64,000 nucleotides of DNA. Source: Undibacterium hunanense (GTDB lineage: Bacteria > Pseudomonadota > Gammaproteobacteria > Burkholderiales > Burkholderiaceae_D). The DNA is taken from contig NZ_JACOGF010000007.1 of the NCBI RefSeq assembly GCF_014284335.1, positions 221,262 through 285,261 on the forward strand, written 5' to 3'. How positions within the stretch are numbered: position 1 is the first letter of the stretch; each line of letters starts with the position of its first letter. Positions 24,802 to 34,534 of the stretch are shown here, in pieces. The position numbers and the translations under genes are program-made. Under the pieces are notes generated by a model. The model saw only the letters and a program-made list of their open reading frames with translations, was not told the origin of the DNA and searched no databases.

Positions 24802-27800
24802 TTTTTGATACTCCGTTATCACTTGTGCCGGCAATACTGCTTCTTTGTTCGAACCTGGTTTCACGACCTGAATCACCGTTGCCGCTCTCAAAGAAATTCG
24901 AGGAATTGGTGATGGCATTGGTAATGGACAGGGTCGAACTGATATAGCTGTTCAACGCAGCATTGATGGAATTGGTCAGCACATTGCCAGTCCTGATATC
25001 ACCGATAGGCAAGACGATCGTGCAACCCAGCAAACCGGGATTGGCCGCACATTGCGCCAGTGTAGGCAAGACTGCCGAACAACCGGCTATCGCCGGGTTG
25101 GCTGCGCAACTGGACAGACTTGGCAATACGACATTGCAGCCGGTGGCAGCCGGTCTGGCGATACAGGCATTCAAGCTCGGCAATACAGCGCTGCAACCCG
25201 CCGCAGACGGCGCGGCAATACAGGCTGCCAGGGTAGGCAGAACCACACTGCATCCTGGCAAGGCAGGATTGGCCACGCAGGCACTCAAGCCTGGCAACAC
25301 TGCCGTACATCCTGCCGTACCTGGATTGATGGTACAGACAGCCAGGGTCGGCAATACCGCCGCACAACCTGCCAGCGCAGGATTAGCCGTGCAGGCTGCC
25401 AGACTTGGCAATATCACGCTGCAACCGGGTGTAGAAGGTGCTGCAATACAGGTCGCCAGTGTCGGCAAAATTTGTGAACAACCCGGCAGACTCTGGTTGG
25501 CTACGCAACTGGCGATGCTTGGCAATACCACACTGCAGCCTGGCAATGTCGGTGTGGCGAGACAACTGGCCAGGCCCGGCAGAACGCTGCTGCAACCGGC
25601 CAGCGTTGGTGTCGCTATACAGGCGCTGATACTTGGCAAGACTGCACTGCAACCCGGCAAAGTTGGGCTGGCAATACAGGCCGCCAGTCCAGGCAGTATC
25701 ACTGAGCAACCAGCCAGACCAGGATTGGCAATACAGGCCGTCAGCGTCGGCAGGACATTGCTACAACCTGCCAGTGTCGGTGTTGCTATACAGGCGGCAA
25801 GAGTAGGCAGGACCGCGCTACAGCCAGGCAGGCTCGGGCTGGCGGCACAAGCAGCCTGGGTGGGCAAGACTGCTGAACAACCAGACAAGCCAGGGTTGGC
25901 GATACAGGCACTCAGTGTGGGCAACACCACGCTGCAACCTGGCAAAGTTGGCGTCGCAGTACAGGCTGCCAGGCTCGGCAAGATATTGCTGCAACCAGCC
26001 AGTGTCGGTGTCGCTATACAGGCTGCAAGAGTAGGCAGAACCGCACTACAGCCGGGCAGACTGGGGCTGGCGGTACAGGCTGCCAGACTGGGCAAAACAG
26101 CACTGCAACCGGCCAAAGCCGGGTTCTGTGTACAGGCAGCCAGTGTAGGCAGGACCGCGCTACAACCCGCAAGAGAAGGATTGGCAGTACATGCTGCGAC
26201 CGACGGCAATACGGCAGAACAGCCAGCAATATTCGGCGCGGAAATACAGGCCGCCAGGGCTGGCAGGATCACGCTACATCCCTGCAGCGTTGGTGTAGCC
26301 GTACATTGCGACAAACTAGGCAGCACCGCACTGCAACCACTGATGCCGGGGTTGGCAATACAGCTTGTCAGGCTTGGCAATATGACGCTGCAACCCGCAA
26401 TCGATGGATTGGCAATGCATGAAGCCAGCGTCGGCAAGACCACACTGCATCCGGCAACACTGGGGTTGGCAATACAGGTACTCAGGCTGGGCAAGACATT
26501 GGCACAGCCAAAAAGGGAAGGATTGGCGATACAGGCACCGATAGTCGGAAGTACCGCACTGCATCCTGCGGTAGTCGGCGATGCACGGCAAGTCTCGACG
26601 CTGGGCAAGACCACGCTGCAACCAGTCAGGTTAGGGTTGGCAATACAGGCCGCCAGACTGGGCAATACTGAACTGCATCCGGCCAAAGTTGGTGTAGCAA
26701 TACAGGCCGCCAGGCTAGGCAACGGTGCATTCAGAAAGGCTTGCTGGGTAACACTACCACCACTGACGGTACCAGAGATCAGAATGGCGTCGCCAGCTTT
26801 CAGCAAAATATTACCCGAGGTCGTCACCACACCAGTGGTTCCCACAGTGAGCTTGTCGGCAGTACTGCCGCTGGCACCCGCTTCCAGAGTAATATTGCCA
26901 CCGTTGGCACTGGCCACAGTACCGTTGACAGTCAGGGGGCTATGCGCCACCAGGCTGATATTGCCCGCCTTGGTGCGCACGGCATCACCATTGTCCAGCG
27001 TAATGGCACCCACATTGTCGATGCTGATATTGCCTGTGCTGCCCGTAGAACTTTGCGTGACATTGCGCAAGTTCAGGGCACCGGTATTATTGATCTTGAT
27101 ATCGGTGTTGCTACCGGTATTATTTGCGAGCAGCAAAGGCACCTGGGTCTGCAAGGCTGTTCCATTACCGATACCATTGCCGGCAGTCGCATCCAGCGCC
27201 GCGCCGCTGATCAAACCGCCAGATTGTACGATCGCGCCGCCCGTTGCCGACAGGGTCACCGCACCAGTGCCTGCATTGATGGGGGCAGCAATACTGATAT
27301 TGCCGCTATTGGCCGTCAGATAGACGTTACCACTGGTGTTGATGCCGTTCAGGCTATAGCTGCCGGCACCATTACCGCCAGTCAGATTACTTACATTGAT
27401 GCCCTGGGTATTCACAAAACTGAAACTGCTTGCACTTTTTGCTGCCAGGTTGCTGACCGCATTCAGGCTGTTCAGTGTGATAGAGCCATTGGCACTTAAT
27501 CCCAAATCCTGCACGGTAATGGCATTGAATTGCGTGATGTTCGACCCGCTCAACAAACCGATGCGTGTCGTGGTCAGGTGTTTGATATCGGTGGCGGCAC
27601 TGGTATTGGTATCAGTGATACTGAGGACGGAAATTGGCCCCGATGCTTCTGTCACATTGTCACTACCGATAGAAATATTGGCCGCACTGACCTTGTACAG
27701 ATTGGTCACTGCAAGACAGGGGGACGAACTACATGTGGCCGAACCGACAGTAATGGCACGCCCCACGGTATAAGGACGAACACCGAAATCGCCTGCGGTC

Positions 27801-30800
27801 ACACTACCGGGGCCACCAAGCACCAGTTGATCGGCGACAAAACCAACCCTGGACGTACCGGCATTGACAACATCGGAAATCGTCAGGGTGCCGGTACCCG
27901 AGCTGACAGTCACAGGCTGATTATTGGTAGTAATACCGGGAATGGAAGAAACGTTGGTGACAGTCAGATTGCCGGAGTTGAAGATATTCAGGCCACCCGT
28001 TCCCTGGCCGCCAGGATTGAGGTCTGCAGCCAGTGAGCCGAAAGTATTGCCGGTATTGGTCAGACTGACCGCCCCCTTGGCCTGCACGGCCAGACTGCCG
28101 GTCACAATGGCGCTACCCGCTGCCTGACTGATGCCGGCATCAGACGTCAGTTTTACACTCGACGGCGCGTTGATACCGCTATAAGCATCCACGGTGGATA
28201 CATTGATGGGATTGACCGAACGGTACAGGAAACTACCGGTACTGGACGAACCGGAAATAACGCCCGTAGTATTCGCTTCCGTCAGGGTAACGGCATAACC
28301 GCGCGCCTGCACCGAGCTTGCGCCATCAATAATGGCACCAGTCTGCTGCGAAATGATATTGCCGGAATTCAGGCTCAGCGAGGTACTGATATTTTGCAAA
28401 GCGCCACCAGCGCCAGAAGTCATGGGGCCCTTGATGTCGATACCGGCACCGCTCATGTTGCCGATACGCAGGCGCGCCGCCGTCACATTGTTCAATTCGG
28501 CAGCAGACAACTCCAGAGTACTGGTCAAAACATTTGTCGCACCTGTTGCCAGATGGATGGCACCCGCCGCATTAGAATCCAGCGTTGCAGTACCACTACC
28601 CGCATTGACCGTACCCAGCAAATCCATTTTGTCAGATTTGATGGAAATAGCAGCGCCAGAACTATTGATCTGCGTACCCGCCACTGTACTGGTCATGGCA
28701 TTCGTATCGGTGGCCAGCAAGCTGATTGCACCGCCACCGCTATTAATATTGCCACCTGCCAGCAGATTGATGCCACCCTGACCATTGATCGTGATCACAC
28801 CATTATTGGTAAGCACCGGTGCGCTGATATTCGTACTGGAGCCACTGGGAGAACTCAGGTAAATCGCCCCGCCTGCTGTTTGCTGCTTGATGCCATAGCC
28901 GGTAGCACCGACATCGCCAACCACCAGATTGGCGCCAACACTGGCAATACGGATATCACCGCTACCCGTATTGAGGGCATTCAGCCTGCTTGCCTGTACA
29001 CCCATATTGTCAGTTGAGGTCGTCCCGTGCAAGCCATTCACGGCCGTCATCTTCAGGTCGTTGGCATAGATGGTCGTACCGTTTTGCTGGATAACATCCG
29101 CGCCTGTGGTAAGCGTGACATTGCCATTCGTTGAAGAATTGCCACGGGCATCGATGCCACCTGAACCAACATTGATGAGCCCTGTACTATTGACCAGAAT
29201 ATTGCCACCCACGCCTACCGTACCCGGGGTCGTCAGCAATGTCTTGAATGTGGTATTGCCACTGGCACTGGTACTGATCTGCGCGCTACTGGTGGTCAGT
29301 CTGGCGACTACAATATCGGCCGTCTGGGGTGATGCGCCAGTGCCGGTTTGCAGCGTGATGGTGCCGGTACCGGCTGCCCTTATTTCCAGATTGGGATCAG
29401 CGCCGGTCAGATTAATGCCACGGGTAGCGCTGACATCAGTGGCCGCATTGCGAGTTCTGAGCGTCAGGTTGGAATTGCTTGGCAGGGATATCTGTCCACC
29501 AAAAAAAGTACCACTGGTATCAATATAATTGGCAGCTTCCAGCACGATGTTCGTGCCCGGGGTAAGCCCCTGTAGTTCGGACTGAAATACAGTGGTCGGG
29601 CCGGCATCGGAAAAATTGATCGTGCCTATGCCTGAACCCTGAAAGGTGCCGACACCATCCGATGCACCGTCACCAGTACCACCGGCAATCGTGATGGAAG
29701 AAGGGTCAAGCAATAAGCTGCCGTTCTTGCCGCGTGCGGCACTGACATCCACTTTGGCATGAAAATCCAGGCTTTGCTTGCCCGATGTTTCGACAAAACC
29801 ACCATTGCCACCTTGGTTACCTCCACGTGCAGAAATGCTGCCGTTGACACGTGTCACTTCATCCGACCAGACGATGACCTTGCCGCCATCACCACTCTTG
29901 CCAGCATTGGCAGCAATAGTCGCGTCGCTGCCGACAAAGGTGCGCTGCGCGTTCATGACACCGGCATTGTCGCCGTGATAATCGCCACCAACCAGGACCT
30001 GGCCACCACCAGTATCGCCGCTGGCATCCACTTTTGCGTTGCCGGCCAGCGCCACGCGTTGTCCCAGTATCTGGATGTCGCCGCCTTTACCGGCACCAGT
30101 CGCCGTAGTCAGGCTACCGCTATCGAGGACCGTATCCTGGCTGGCCTTGAAATATATTTTTCCATTCTCGCCAAGCACCGCTGTGTTGGCACTGACCAGC
30201 CCACGCTGATTAACCAGTGCACCGTAAATACCGATCTTGCCACCGGCTGCAATCACCTGCCCCAGATTGACAGCCTGATCCTTGCTGGCGCTGACCACTA
30301 CCTGCACGTCAGGATTGGCGGAATCAACCAGTTTCACTGACTGGCCTGCAGCCAGCAAGATGTCGCCATTGGGAGACGTGATGATGCCGCTGTTTTCGAT
30401 ATCCGGCGCAATCAGATACACGTGTCCGCCTGCCGGAGTGGTAATGGCACCCTGGTTCGTAATCTTGCCTGCCTGTTCACCAGCAGAAAAGTTCAGCTTG
30501 CCGGCTTTGAAATCACTGTCGCTCATGCCCAGGCTGGACACGACCAGGCCATTCACATCCACCTGTGCACCCTTGCCGAACAGGACGCCGTTCGGGTTGA
30601 TCAAAAATACCCGTCCATTCGACTGCAATGCACCCAGTATCTGTGAAGGGTTCTGGCCAGTAACGCGGTTCAATACCGCGCTATTCGAATTTTCCTGAAT
30701 GAAGCGGGTAATGTCACCGGCATTGATGGAAAAGTCCTGCCAGTTGATGATGGCACCCGGCGTATTGGTAATCGTGAACAGATTACCGTCCTTGTTGAAA

Positions 30801-31003
30801 ATCACCTTGCCATTGACCACTTGCGGCCCGACCGGATTGGCCATGCCGGGCGCGTGGCAAAAACAGGCCAGCAGCAAAGCTGGCAAAAGCTTTGGCAACA
30901 ACTGCGGTAATAACTGTGGTAATAGCGTGGGTAAAGACCCGATGCGCCGGTTCGCCGCCAATGTGGATTCAGATTGAGCGAACATACTGATTTCTTTCCT
31001 CAT
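24770..31003 (-). CDS. Filamentous-haemagglutinin-type TPS exoprotein with Cys repeats
   Basis: About 2077 residues. An extended signal region (basic start, repeated LLPQ, hydrophobic LLPALLLACFCHAPGMA) is followed by the TPS secretion domain (~60-180) with INWQDFSINAGD, NRVTGQNPSQILG, NGRVFLINPNGVLFG and VNGLVVSSL. A long Gly/Asn/Ser/Thr-rich beta-helix follows to about residue 1425. Then come thirty 19-residue repeats, each with one CX8C pair, and a short tail. It should be exported by the ShlB-type partner encoded 18 bp upstream and act as an adhesin or surface structure. Starts at 31018 (TTG), 31003 and 30985 are possible; 31003 has GAGGA five bases before it. No toxin domain was seen at the C-terminus. 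Confidence 0.9.
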   Translation of the reverse strand: MRKEISMFAQSESTLAANRRIGSLPTLLPQLLPQLLPKLLPALLLACFCHAPGMANPVGPQVVNGKVIFNKDGNLFTITNTPGAIINWQDFSINAGDITRFIQENSNSAVLNRVTGQNPSQILGALQSNGRVFLINPNGVLFGKGAQVDVNGLVVSSLGMSDSDFKAGKLNFSAGEQAGKITNQGAITTPAGGHVYLIAPDIENSGIITSPNGDILLAAGQSVKLVDSANPDVQVVVSASKDQAVNLGQVIAAGGKIGIYGALVNQRGLVSANTAVLGENGKIYFKASQDTVLDSGSLTTATGAGKGGDIQILGQRVALAGNAKVDASGDTGGGQVLVGGDYHGDNAGVMNAQRTFVGSDATIAANAGKSGDGGKVIVWSDEVTRVNGSISARGGNQGGNGGFVETSGKQSLDFHAKVDVSAARGKNGSLLLDPSSITIAGGTGDGASDGVGTFQGSGIGTINFSDAGPTTVFQSELQGLTPGTNIVLEAANYIDTSGTFFGGQISLPSNSNLTLRTRNAATDVSATRGINLTGADPNLEIRAAGTGTITLQTGTGASPQTADIVVARLTTSSAQISTSASGNTTFKTLLTTPGTVGVGGNILVNSTGLINVGSGGIDARGNSSTNGNVTLTTGADVIQQNGTTIYANDLKMTAVNGLHGTTSTDNMGVQASRLNALNTGSGDIRIASVGANLVVGDVGATGYGIKQQTAGGAIYLSSPSGSSTNISAPVLTNNGVITINGQGGINLLAGGNINSGGGAISLLATDTNAMTSTVAGTQINSSGAAISIKSDKMDLLGTVNAGSGTATLDSNAAGAIHLATGATNVLTSTLELSAAELNNVTAARLRIGNMSGAGIDIKGPMTSGAGGALQNISTSLSLNSGNIISQQTGAIIDGASSVQARGYAVTLTEANTTGVISGSSSTGSFLYRSVNPINVSTVDAYSGINAPSSVKLTSDAGISQAAGSAIVTGSLAVQAKGAVSLTNTGNTFGSLAADLNPGGQGTGGLNIFNSGNLTVTNVSSIPGITTNNQPVTVSSGTGTLTISDVVNAGTSRVGFVADQLVLGGPGSVTAGDFGVRPYTVGRAITVGSATCSSSPCLAVTNLYKVSAANISIGSDNVTEASGPISVLSITDTNTSAATDIKHLTTTRIGLLSGSNITQFNAITVQDLGLSANGSITLNSLNAVSNLAAKSASSFSFVNTQGINVSNLTGGNGAGSYSLNGINTSGNVYLTANSGNISIAAPINAGTGAVTLSATGGAIVQSGGLISGAALDATAGNGIGNGTALQTQVPLLLANNTGSNTDIKINNTGALNLRNVTQSSTGSTGNISIDNVGAITLDNGDAVRTKAGNISLVAHSPLTVNGTVASANGGNITLEAGASGSTADKLTVGTTGVVTTSGNILLKAGDAILISGTVSGGSVTQQAFLNAPLPSLAACIATPTLAGCSSVLPSLAACIANPNLTGCSVVLPSVETCRASPTTAGCSAVLPTIGACIANPSLFGCANVLPSLSTCIANPSVAGCSVVLPTLASCIANPSIAGCSVILPSLTSCIANPGISGCSAVLPSLSQCTATPTLQGCSVILPALAACISAPNIAGCSAVLPSVAACTANPSLAGCSAVLPTLAACTQNPALAGCSAVLPSLAACTASPSLPGCSAVLPTLAACIATPTLAGCSNILPSLAACTATPTLPGCSVVLPTLSACIANPGLSGCSAVLPTQAACAASPSLPGCSAVLPTLAACIATPTLAGCSNVLPTLTACIANPGLAGCSVILPGLAACIASPTLPGCSAVLPSISACIATPTLAGCSSVLPGLASCLATPTLPGCSVVLPSIASCVANQSLPGCSQILPTLATCIAAPSTPGCSVILPSLAACTANPALAGCAAVLPTLAVCTINPGTAGCTAVLPGLSACVANPALPGCSVVLPTLAACIAAPSAAGCSAVLPSLNACIARPAATGCNVVLPSLSSCAANPAIAGCSAVLPTLAQCAANPGLLGCTIVLPIGDIRTGNVLTNSINAALNSYISSTLSITNAITNSSNFFESGNGDSGRETRFEQRSSIAGTSDNGVSKNATDKKLYCN
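25016..26725 (-). repeat. Thirty 57-bp tandem coding repeats (19 residues each)
   Basis: The consensus unit is VLPSLAACIATPTLAGCSA, counted thirty times without a break, exactly 1710 bp. Every unit keeps two cysteines spaced CX8C, the initial LP and the G before the second Cys; positions between vary (e.g. IANPGLSG, TASPSLPG). That is 60 cysteines in 570 residues. Reading the other strand gives a long open frame, which is a consequence of the repeat and not a gene. Confidence 0.95.
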
Positions 31004-31021
31004 GCTCTTCCTCACCAATCA

Positions 31022-32635
31022 TTAATAGTTCACGCCAAGTCTGACATGCAAGCGCCTGTCATCTTTGCTCAGTTCATCAGGTGTTTTCAGGGATTTGCCA
31101 TAATCCATTTGCAGCGACATGGCGCGCGACATCGCCAGCCTGACGCCTATGCCGACGCTGGCAAGGGAAGACGAACCAGGTTCGCCAGGCAAAGCCTTGT
31201 TACGCGACAGATGGGCGGCGTCATAAAACCCCAGTAACTGGCACTGCGTGAAACTGGCAGTAAAACTGGCGCACAGGTTGGGCGTATAAATCTCTGCACT
31301 GATCAGGGTGCCATAATCATTGGCCAGTGCACGTTCTGTGAACCCGCGCACGCTGCTGGCACCACCGGCACCAAACTGCTCGCCGGGAACCAGGCTATCC
31401 CGCGTATATTGGCCGCTCAACATCAGCTTCAGTTGCCATGCAGCAGGTAGTACGCGGCTGAAACCGACGCCATAACGGAAGATGGTGTAACCGGCAGTAG
31501 CACCACTGCGCACACGTTGAAAATCTTCGGTCTTGCCTTTTTCACCGCCAGGCAAATTATGCAGGGCGGTCAGGTAGGCACTGGTTTCGCCACCGGCAGA
31601 ACTCAGTGTGCCGGAATACGTCAGGCTGACCGGATGCACAGTGACATCACTGCCCAGTTGTACACCAAGCAGTGAAACATTATTCTTGTAGGCCTTGTAA
31701 TCAAACCCCAGGCTCAGGCGTGAATCAAAATCTTCCTTGCGGCCAAGGCTATAGTTATAACGGGCACCGACCACAGAACCGCGGCCACTGACTGCCAAGT
31801 CAAAGATGCCTGCAACTATCGAACCAGAATCAACATTTGAATAGCTGGCATACAGGTCTACCGTATCTCCCAGCTCATACAACGGCAAATGGTAGCCAAC
31901 GCCAAACACACTATACTGGCTGGGTTTTTGCATGGTCGTTGTGTATTGCAGGCTGAGCACATCATCACGGCCACTGATATTGGCATGCTGGAACAATAAG
32001 CCCACATGGTTCTTGCCGGTATTGCTGTCACCAGAATTGTCCAGATTCGCACCGATGGTCCAGGGCTTGCTGTCGGTCACATTCAATACTGCATTCACTT
32101 CGCCCTCATCACTGGCGGTCTGGAACTGCAGATTGGTTTTCTTGGCGGGATTTTCATTCACTGCCTTCAAACTCTCAGACAGTTTTTTGACATTCGGTGT
32201 ATCACCCTGACGCAATTGCGGCAGGCTGCGACGCACATTGGCCTCATCAAAAAACTTGTTGCCCTTGACGCTGACACTGCCTATGCGGGCCTGCACCACA
32301 ATGAACTTGACCACGCCCTGATTCAACTCCTGCTCCGGTAACACCACCTGCACCAGGCTATAGCCTTTGTCGCGATAGGCTTTTTCCAATGCCTCCAGCG
32401 CTCTCTGCACATCGGCAAAACTGCGGCTCTTGCCAGTGAAGGGGGCCAATAAGGCATTGATCGCTGCTGGCGTCAGTAAATTATTACCCTTGACATCAAA
32501 ACTGCTGATCTCAAAGCGACCAACGACGCTTTCAGTGTCTTGCGCTGCCAGCGGATAGCTCGCACCCAGGCCAATGGCAAATGCCAGGCAAACAGAAAGA
32601 TGATGTGTGAAATGCTTGTTCTTCAACAGTCTCAT
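31022..32635 (-). CDS. ShlB/FhaC-family two-partner secretion transporter
   Basis: A 537-residue outer-membrane protein of the Omp85/TPS class that secretes its partner exoprotein. After a signal peptide (MRLLKNKHFTHHLSV to YPLAAQ) come two POTRA domains (FEISSFDVKGNNLLTPAAIN; KFIVVQARIGSVSVKGNKFF) and a 16-strand-type beta barrel with the family motif VRGF (SSVRGFTERALANDYG). It ends in NY and an aromatic-rich strand. I used ATG 32635, just before the signal peptide, instead of the open frame to 32710. It heads the operon with the exoprotein and FecR genes. Confidence 0.93.
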   Translation of the reverse strand: MRLLKNKHFTHHLSVCLAFAIGLGASYPLAAQDTESVVGRFEISSFDVKGNNLLTPAAINALLAPFTGKSRSFADVQRALEALEKAYRDKGYSLVQVVLPEQELNQGVVKFIVVQARIGSVSVKGNKFFDEANVRRSLPQLRQGDTPNVKKLSESLKAVNENPAKKTNLQFQTASDEGEVNAVLNVTDSKPWTIGANLDNSGDSNTGKNHVGLLFQHANISGRDDVLSLQYTTTMQKPSQYSVFGVGYHLPLYELGDTVDLYASYSNVDSGSIVAGIFDLAVSGRGSVVGARYNYSLGRKEDFDSRLSLGFDYKAYKNNVSLLGVQLGSDVTVHPVSLTYSGTLSSAGGETSAYLTALHNLPGGEKGKTEDFQRVRSGATAGYTIFRYGVGFSRVLPAAWQLKLMLSGQYTRDSLVPGEQFGAGGASSVRGFTERALANDYGTLISAEIYTPNLCASFTASFTQCQLLGFYDAAHLSRNKALPGEPGSSSLASVGIGVRLAMSRAMSLQMDYGKSLKTPDELSKDDRRLHVRLGVNY

Positions 32636-33069
32636 ACTAAGATTTCCCAGTTGCTGAGTCGTGCCATGCCAACAAGTTCTTGTCGCAGGAGGGATTGCAT
32701 TCCCCCACACAGATAGTAGCGATCGAAAAATACTGCGGTGTTACATACAGCCAGTACGAACATACGGGCGCAGCTCTCCGGACTCTGGAATCAGAACATG
32801 CGCAAAAGAAATAGGCGACTTGCCTACTCAAGCGAAGTATCCTGCAATCCAATTCGGACCACAAGCGGAATGTTGCTATTTCTGACATCTCCTGCCCTGC
32901 CGTCAAATTGGACTTGATGTTTCTGCGTCTGCCGTGTTAATGCACACCAAGCACACTGACTTGCTTGCGCATTTGGTCAGCGCATTTATCCTGTTGCTGC
33001 ATTTCAACAACTAAAGAAAATTCAAGCAGCATGACTTTTGTCATGCGCATACGCTGCTCTTGCATAAAA
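32636..33069. other. Gene-free divergent region
   Basis: No gene is seen between the TPS transporter start and the promoter-like site at 33070. It presumably holds the TPS operon promoter on the minus strand, which I cannot place. Confidence 0.35.
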
Positions 33070-33099
33070 TTGCTCAAAAGAAAAAAGCAAAGCTATACA
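33070..33099 (+). promoter_or_regulatory. Sigma-70-like promoter
   Basis: TTGCTC (33070-33075) and TATACA (33094-33099) are separated by 18 bp in an A-rich spacer. A transcript would start near 33106 and run into the hairpin at 33254-33279, then the acetyltransferase gene. Confidence 0.45.
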
Positions 33100-33253
33100 A
33101 TTCCTGCCAGCCGGGAACGAGGATAACCCCCGTCTATACGTGCCTAACAAAAAGTCAATCGCAGTAAACTGGTATTAGTGAATATGATGATGACAATCCT
33201 TCAGAATTTGTTGGGTTGCTCTCAGGACTCCCCCAAGAAGATTGAGATTTTTC

Positions 33254-33279
33254 AAGGGCGCGCAAGCGCCCTTTTTTTT
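33254..33279 (+). terminator. Rho-independent terminator just before the NagX-like gene
   Basis: Stem AAGGGCG (33254-33260) and CGCCCTT (33267-33273) with a 6-nt loop, followed by a run of eight T from 33272 on. It lies only ~22 bp upstream of the acetyltransferase ATG and 155 bp after a promoter-like site. It is therefore either the end of a small RNA of about 175 nt or an attenuator in the leader of the gene. Confidence 0.75.
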
Positions 33280-33301
33280 CCATCCAGCCATCCGGATCAG
33301 C

Positions 33302-34456
33302 ATGTCAACAAATACATCAAGATTGCTGTCACTAGACGCGTTTCGTGGCTTCACCATCGCCAGCATGTTCCTGGTGAATAATCCGGGTGACTGGGGCCAC
33401 CTGTATCCGCCACTGGCCCATGCAGAATGGTCGGGCTGGACATTTACCGACTGTATTTTCCCTTTCTTCCTGTTCATTGTCGGTGTATCCCTGCATCTGT
33501 CGACCAATCAGAAAATCCTGGCGGGTTATGCACAAGGGCCTTTGCTACGACAGTTGCTGAAACGTGCCTGCTGGATTTTCCTGATTGGCCTGATGCTGAA
33601 TCTGATCCCCAGTTTTGATTTCCAGTCCGTACGCATTCCCGGTGTATTGCAGCGCATTGCGCTGTGCACCATGCTGGCAGCGCCGCTGGTCATTTACTGC
33701 AACTGGCAACAGCAGTGCTGGTGGATACTCGCCTTGATGGCTCTGTATTCAATCATCATGCTGGGTGTCAGCGTGCCGGATGCAGATGGCAATTGGGCCA
33801 GGGCAGCACTCGAACCGGGCAAAGATGCCGGTGCTTACCTGGACCGCTGGCTGCTGGATGGCCATCTGTGGAAACGGGCAAAGACCTGGGATCCGGAAGG
33901 CTTGCTGAGCAGCTTGCCGGCAGTGGCCAGTGTCATGCTGGGAGTCCTGACCGGGCGTTATCTGTCGACCAGCCTGGACCGTGCAGTCAAGACCGCCTGG
34001 TTATTCACAGCAGGGCTGACTTGTCTGGGCCTGGGCCAAATACTGGACAGTGTGCTGATGCCTATCAATAAAAGCCTGTGGACACCTTCCTATAGCATCT
34101 TCATGACCGGCTGGGCCCTGATCAGCCTTGCCTGTTTTTACTGGCTGCTGGATGCGAATCCTTCTGTCCGTCTGAAAACTGGTATGGCCCGCCTGTGCCA
34201 TCCGCTGGTCATGTATGGCATGAACGCGCTGTTTTTGTTTACCCTGTCTGGCCTGATCGCCAAGATGCTGGGGTTTATCCATATCAGTGCCGCCGATGAC
34301 AGCAAGCCCAGCTTGCAAGCGGTACTGTATGCACCGATCAAGGCTTTGCCGCTGACGGCAGTGAATGCCTCTCTGCTCTACGCAGTGCTGTTCAACCTGA
34401 TGATGTTACTGTTTGCCTGGGGAATGTGGAAGAAACGCTGGTTTGTGAAAGTGTAA
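33302..34456 (+). CDS. NagX-like membrane acyltransferase (DUF5009/HGSNAT type)
   Basis: A 384-residue integral membrane protein with about ten hydrophobic helices. The start RLLSLDAFRGFTIASMFLVNNPG and the motif WSGWTFTDCIFPFFLFIVGVS are characteristic of the NagX/heparan-alpha-glucosaminide N-acetyltransferase-like family. Members are found in GlcNAc and chitin utilisation clusters and are thought to acetylate glucosamine across the membrane. I started at ATG 33302, directly before the conserved region; the open frame to 33242 runs through a terminator hairpin. It is followed at a 78-bp distance by the GHL10 lipoprotein gene, fitting an amino-sugar or cell-wall role. Confidence 0.85.
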   Translation: MSTNTSRLLSLDAFRGFTIASMFLVNNPGDWGHLYPPLAHAEWSGWTFTDCIFPFFLFIVGVSLHLSTNQKILAGYAQGPLLRQLLKRACWIFLIGLMLNLIPSFDFQSVRIPGVLQRIALCTMLAAPLVIYCNWQQQCWWILALMALYSIIMLGVSVPDADGNWARAALEPGKDAGAYLDRWLLDGHLWKRAKTWDPEGLLSSLPAVASVMLGVLTGRYLSTSLDRAVKTAWLFTAGLTCLGLGQILDSVLMPINKSLWTPSYSIFMTGWALISLACFYWLLDANPSVRLKTGMARLCHPLVMYGMNALFLFTLSGLIAKMLGFIHISAADDSKPSLQAVLYAPIKALPLTAVNASLLYAVLFNLMMLLFAWGMWKKRWFVKV

Positions 34457-34534
34457 TGCAGTAGCATCTCAGGTCTTTCGCAGTTTTTGCATTTTTTTGG
34501 CGCATTGTCGCCTCCTTACGGCATCAGCATACGC

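Noticed and set aside
24963..27323. 786-codon open frame on the plus strand across the exoprotein gene
   Set aside because: It is antisense to the 57-bp repeats, whose period is a multiple of three, so the opposite frame stays open. The minus strand has the TPS domain, the signal peptide and the operon context.
29070..30977. Several plus-strand frames over the exoprotein beta-helix
   Set aside because: Antisense shadows of a repetitive Gly/Asn/Thr-rich coding region.
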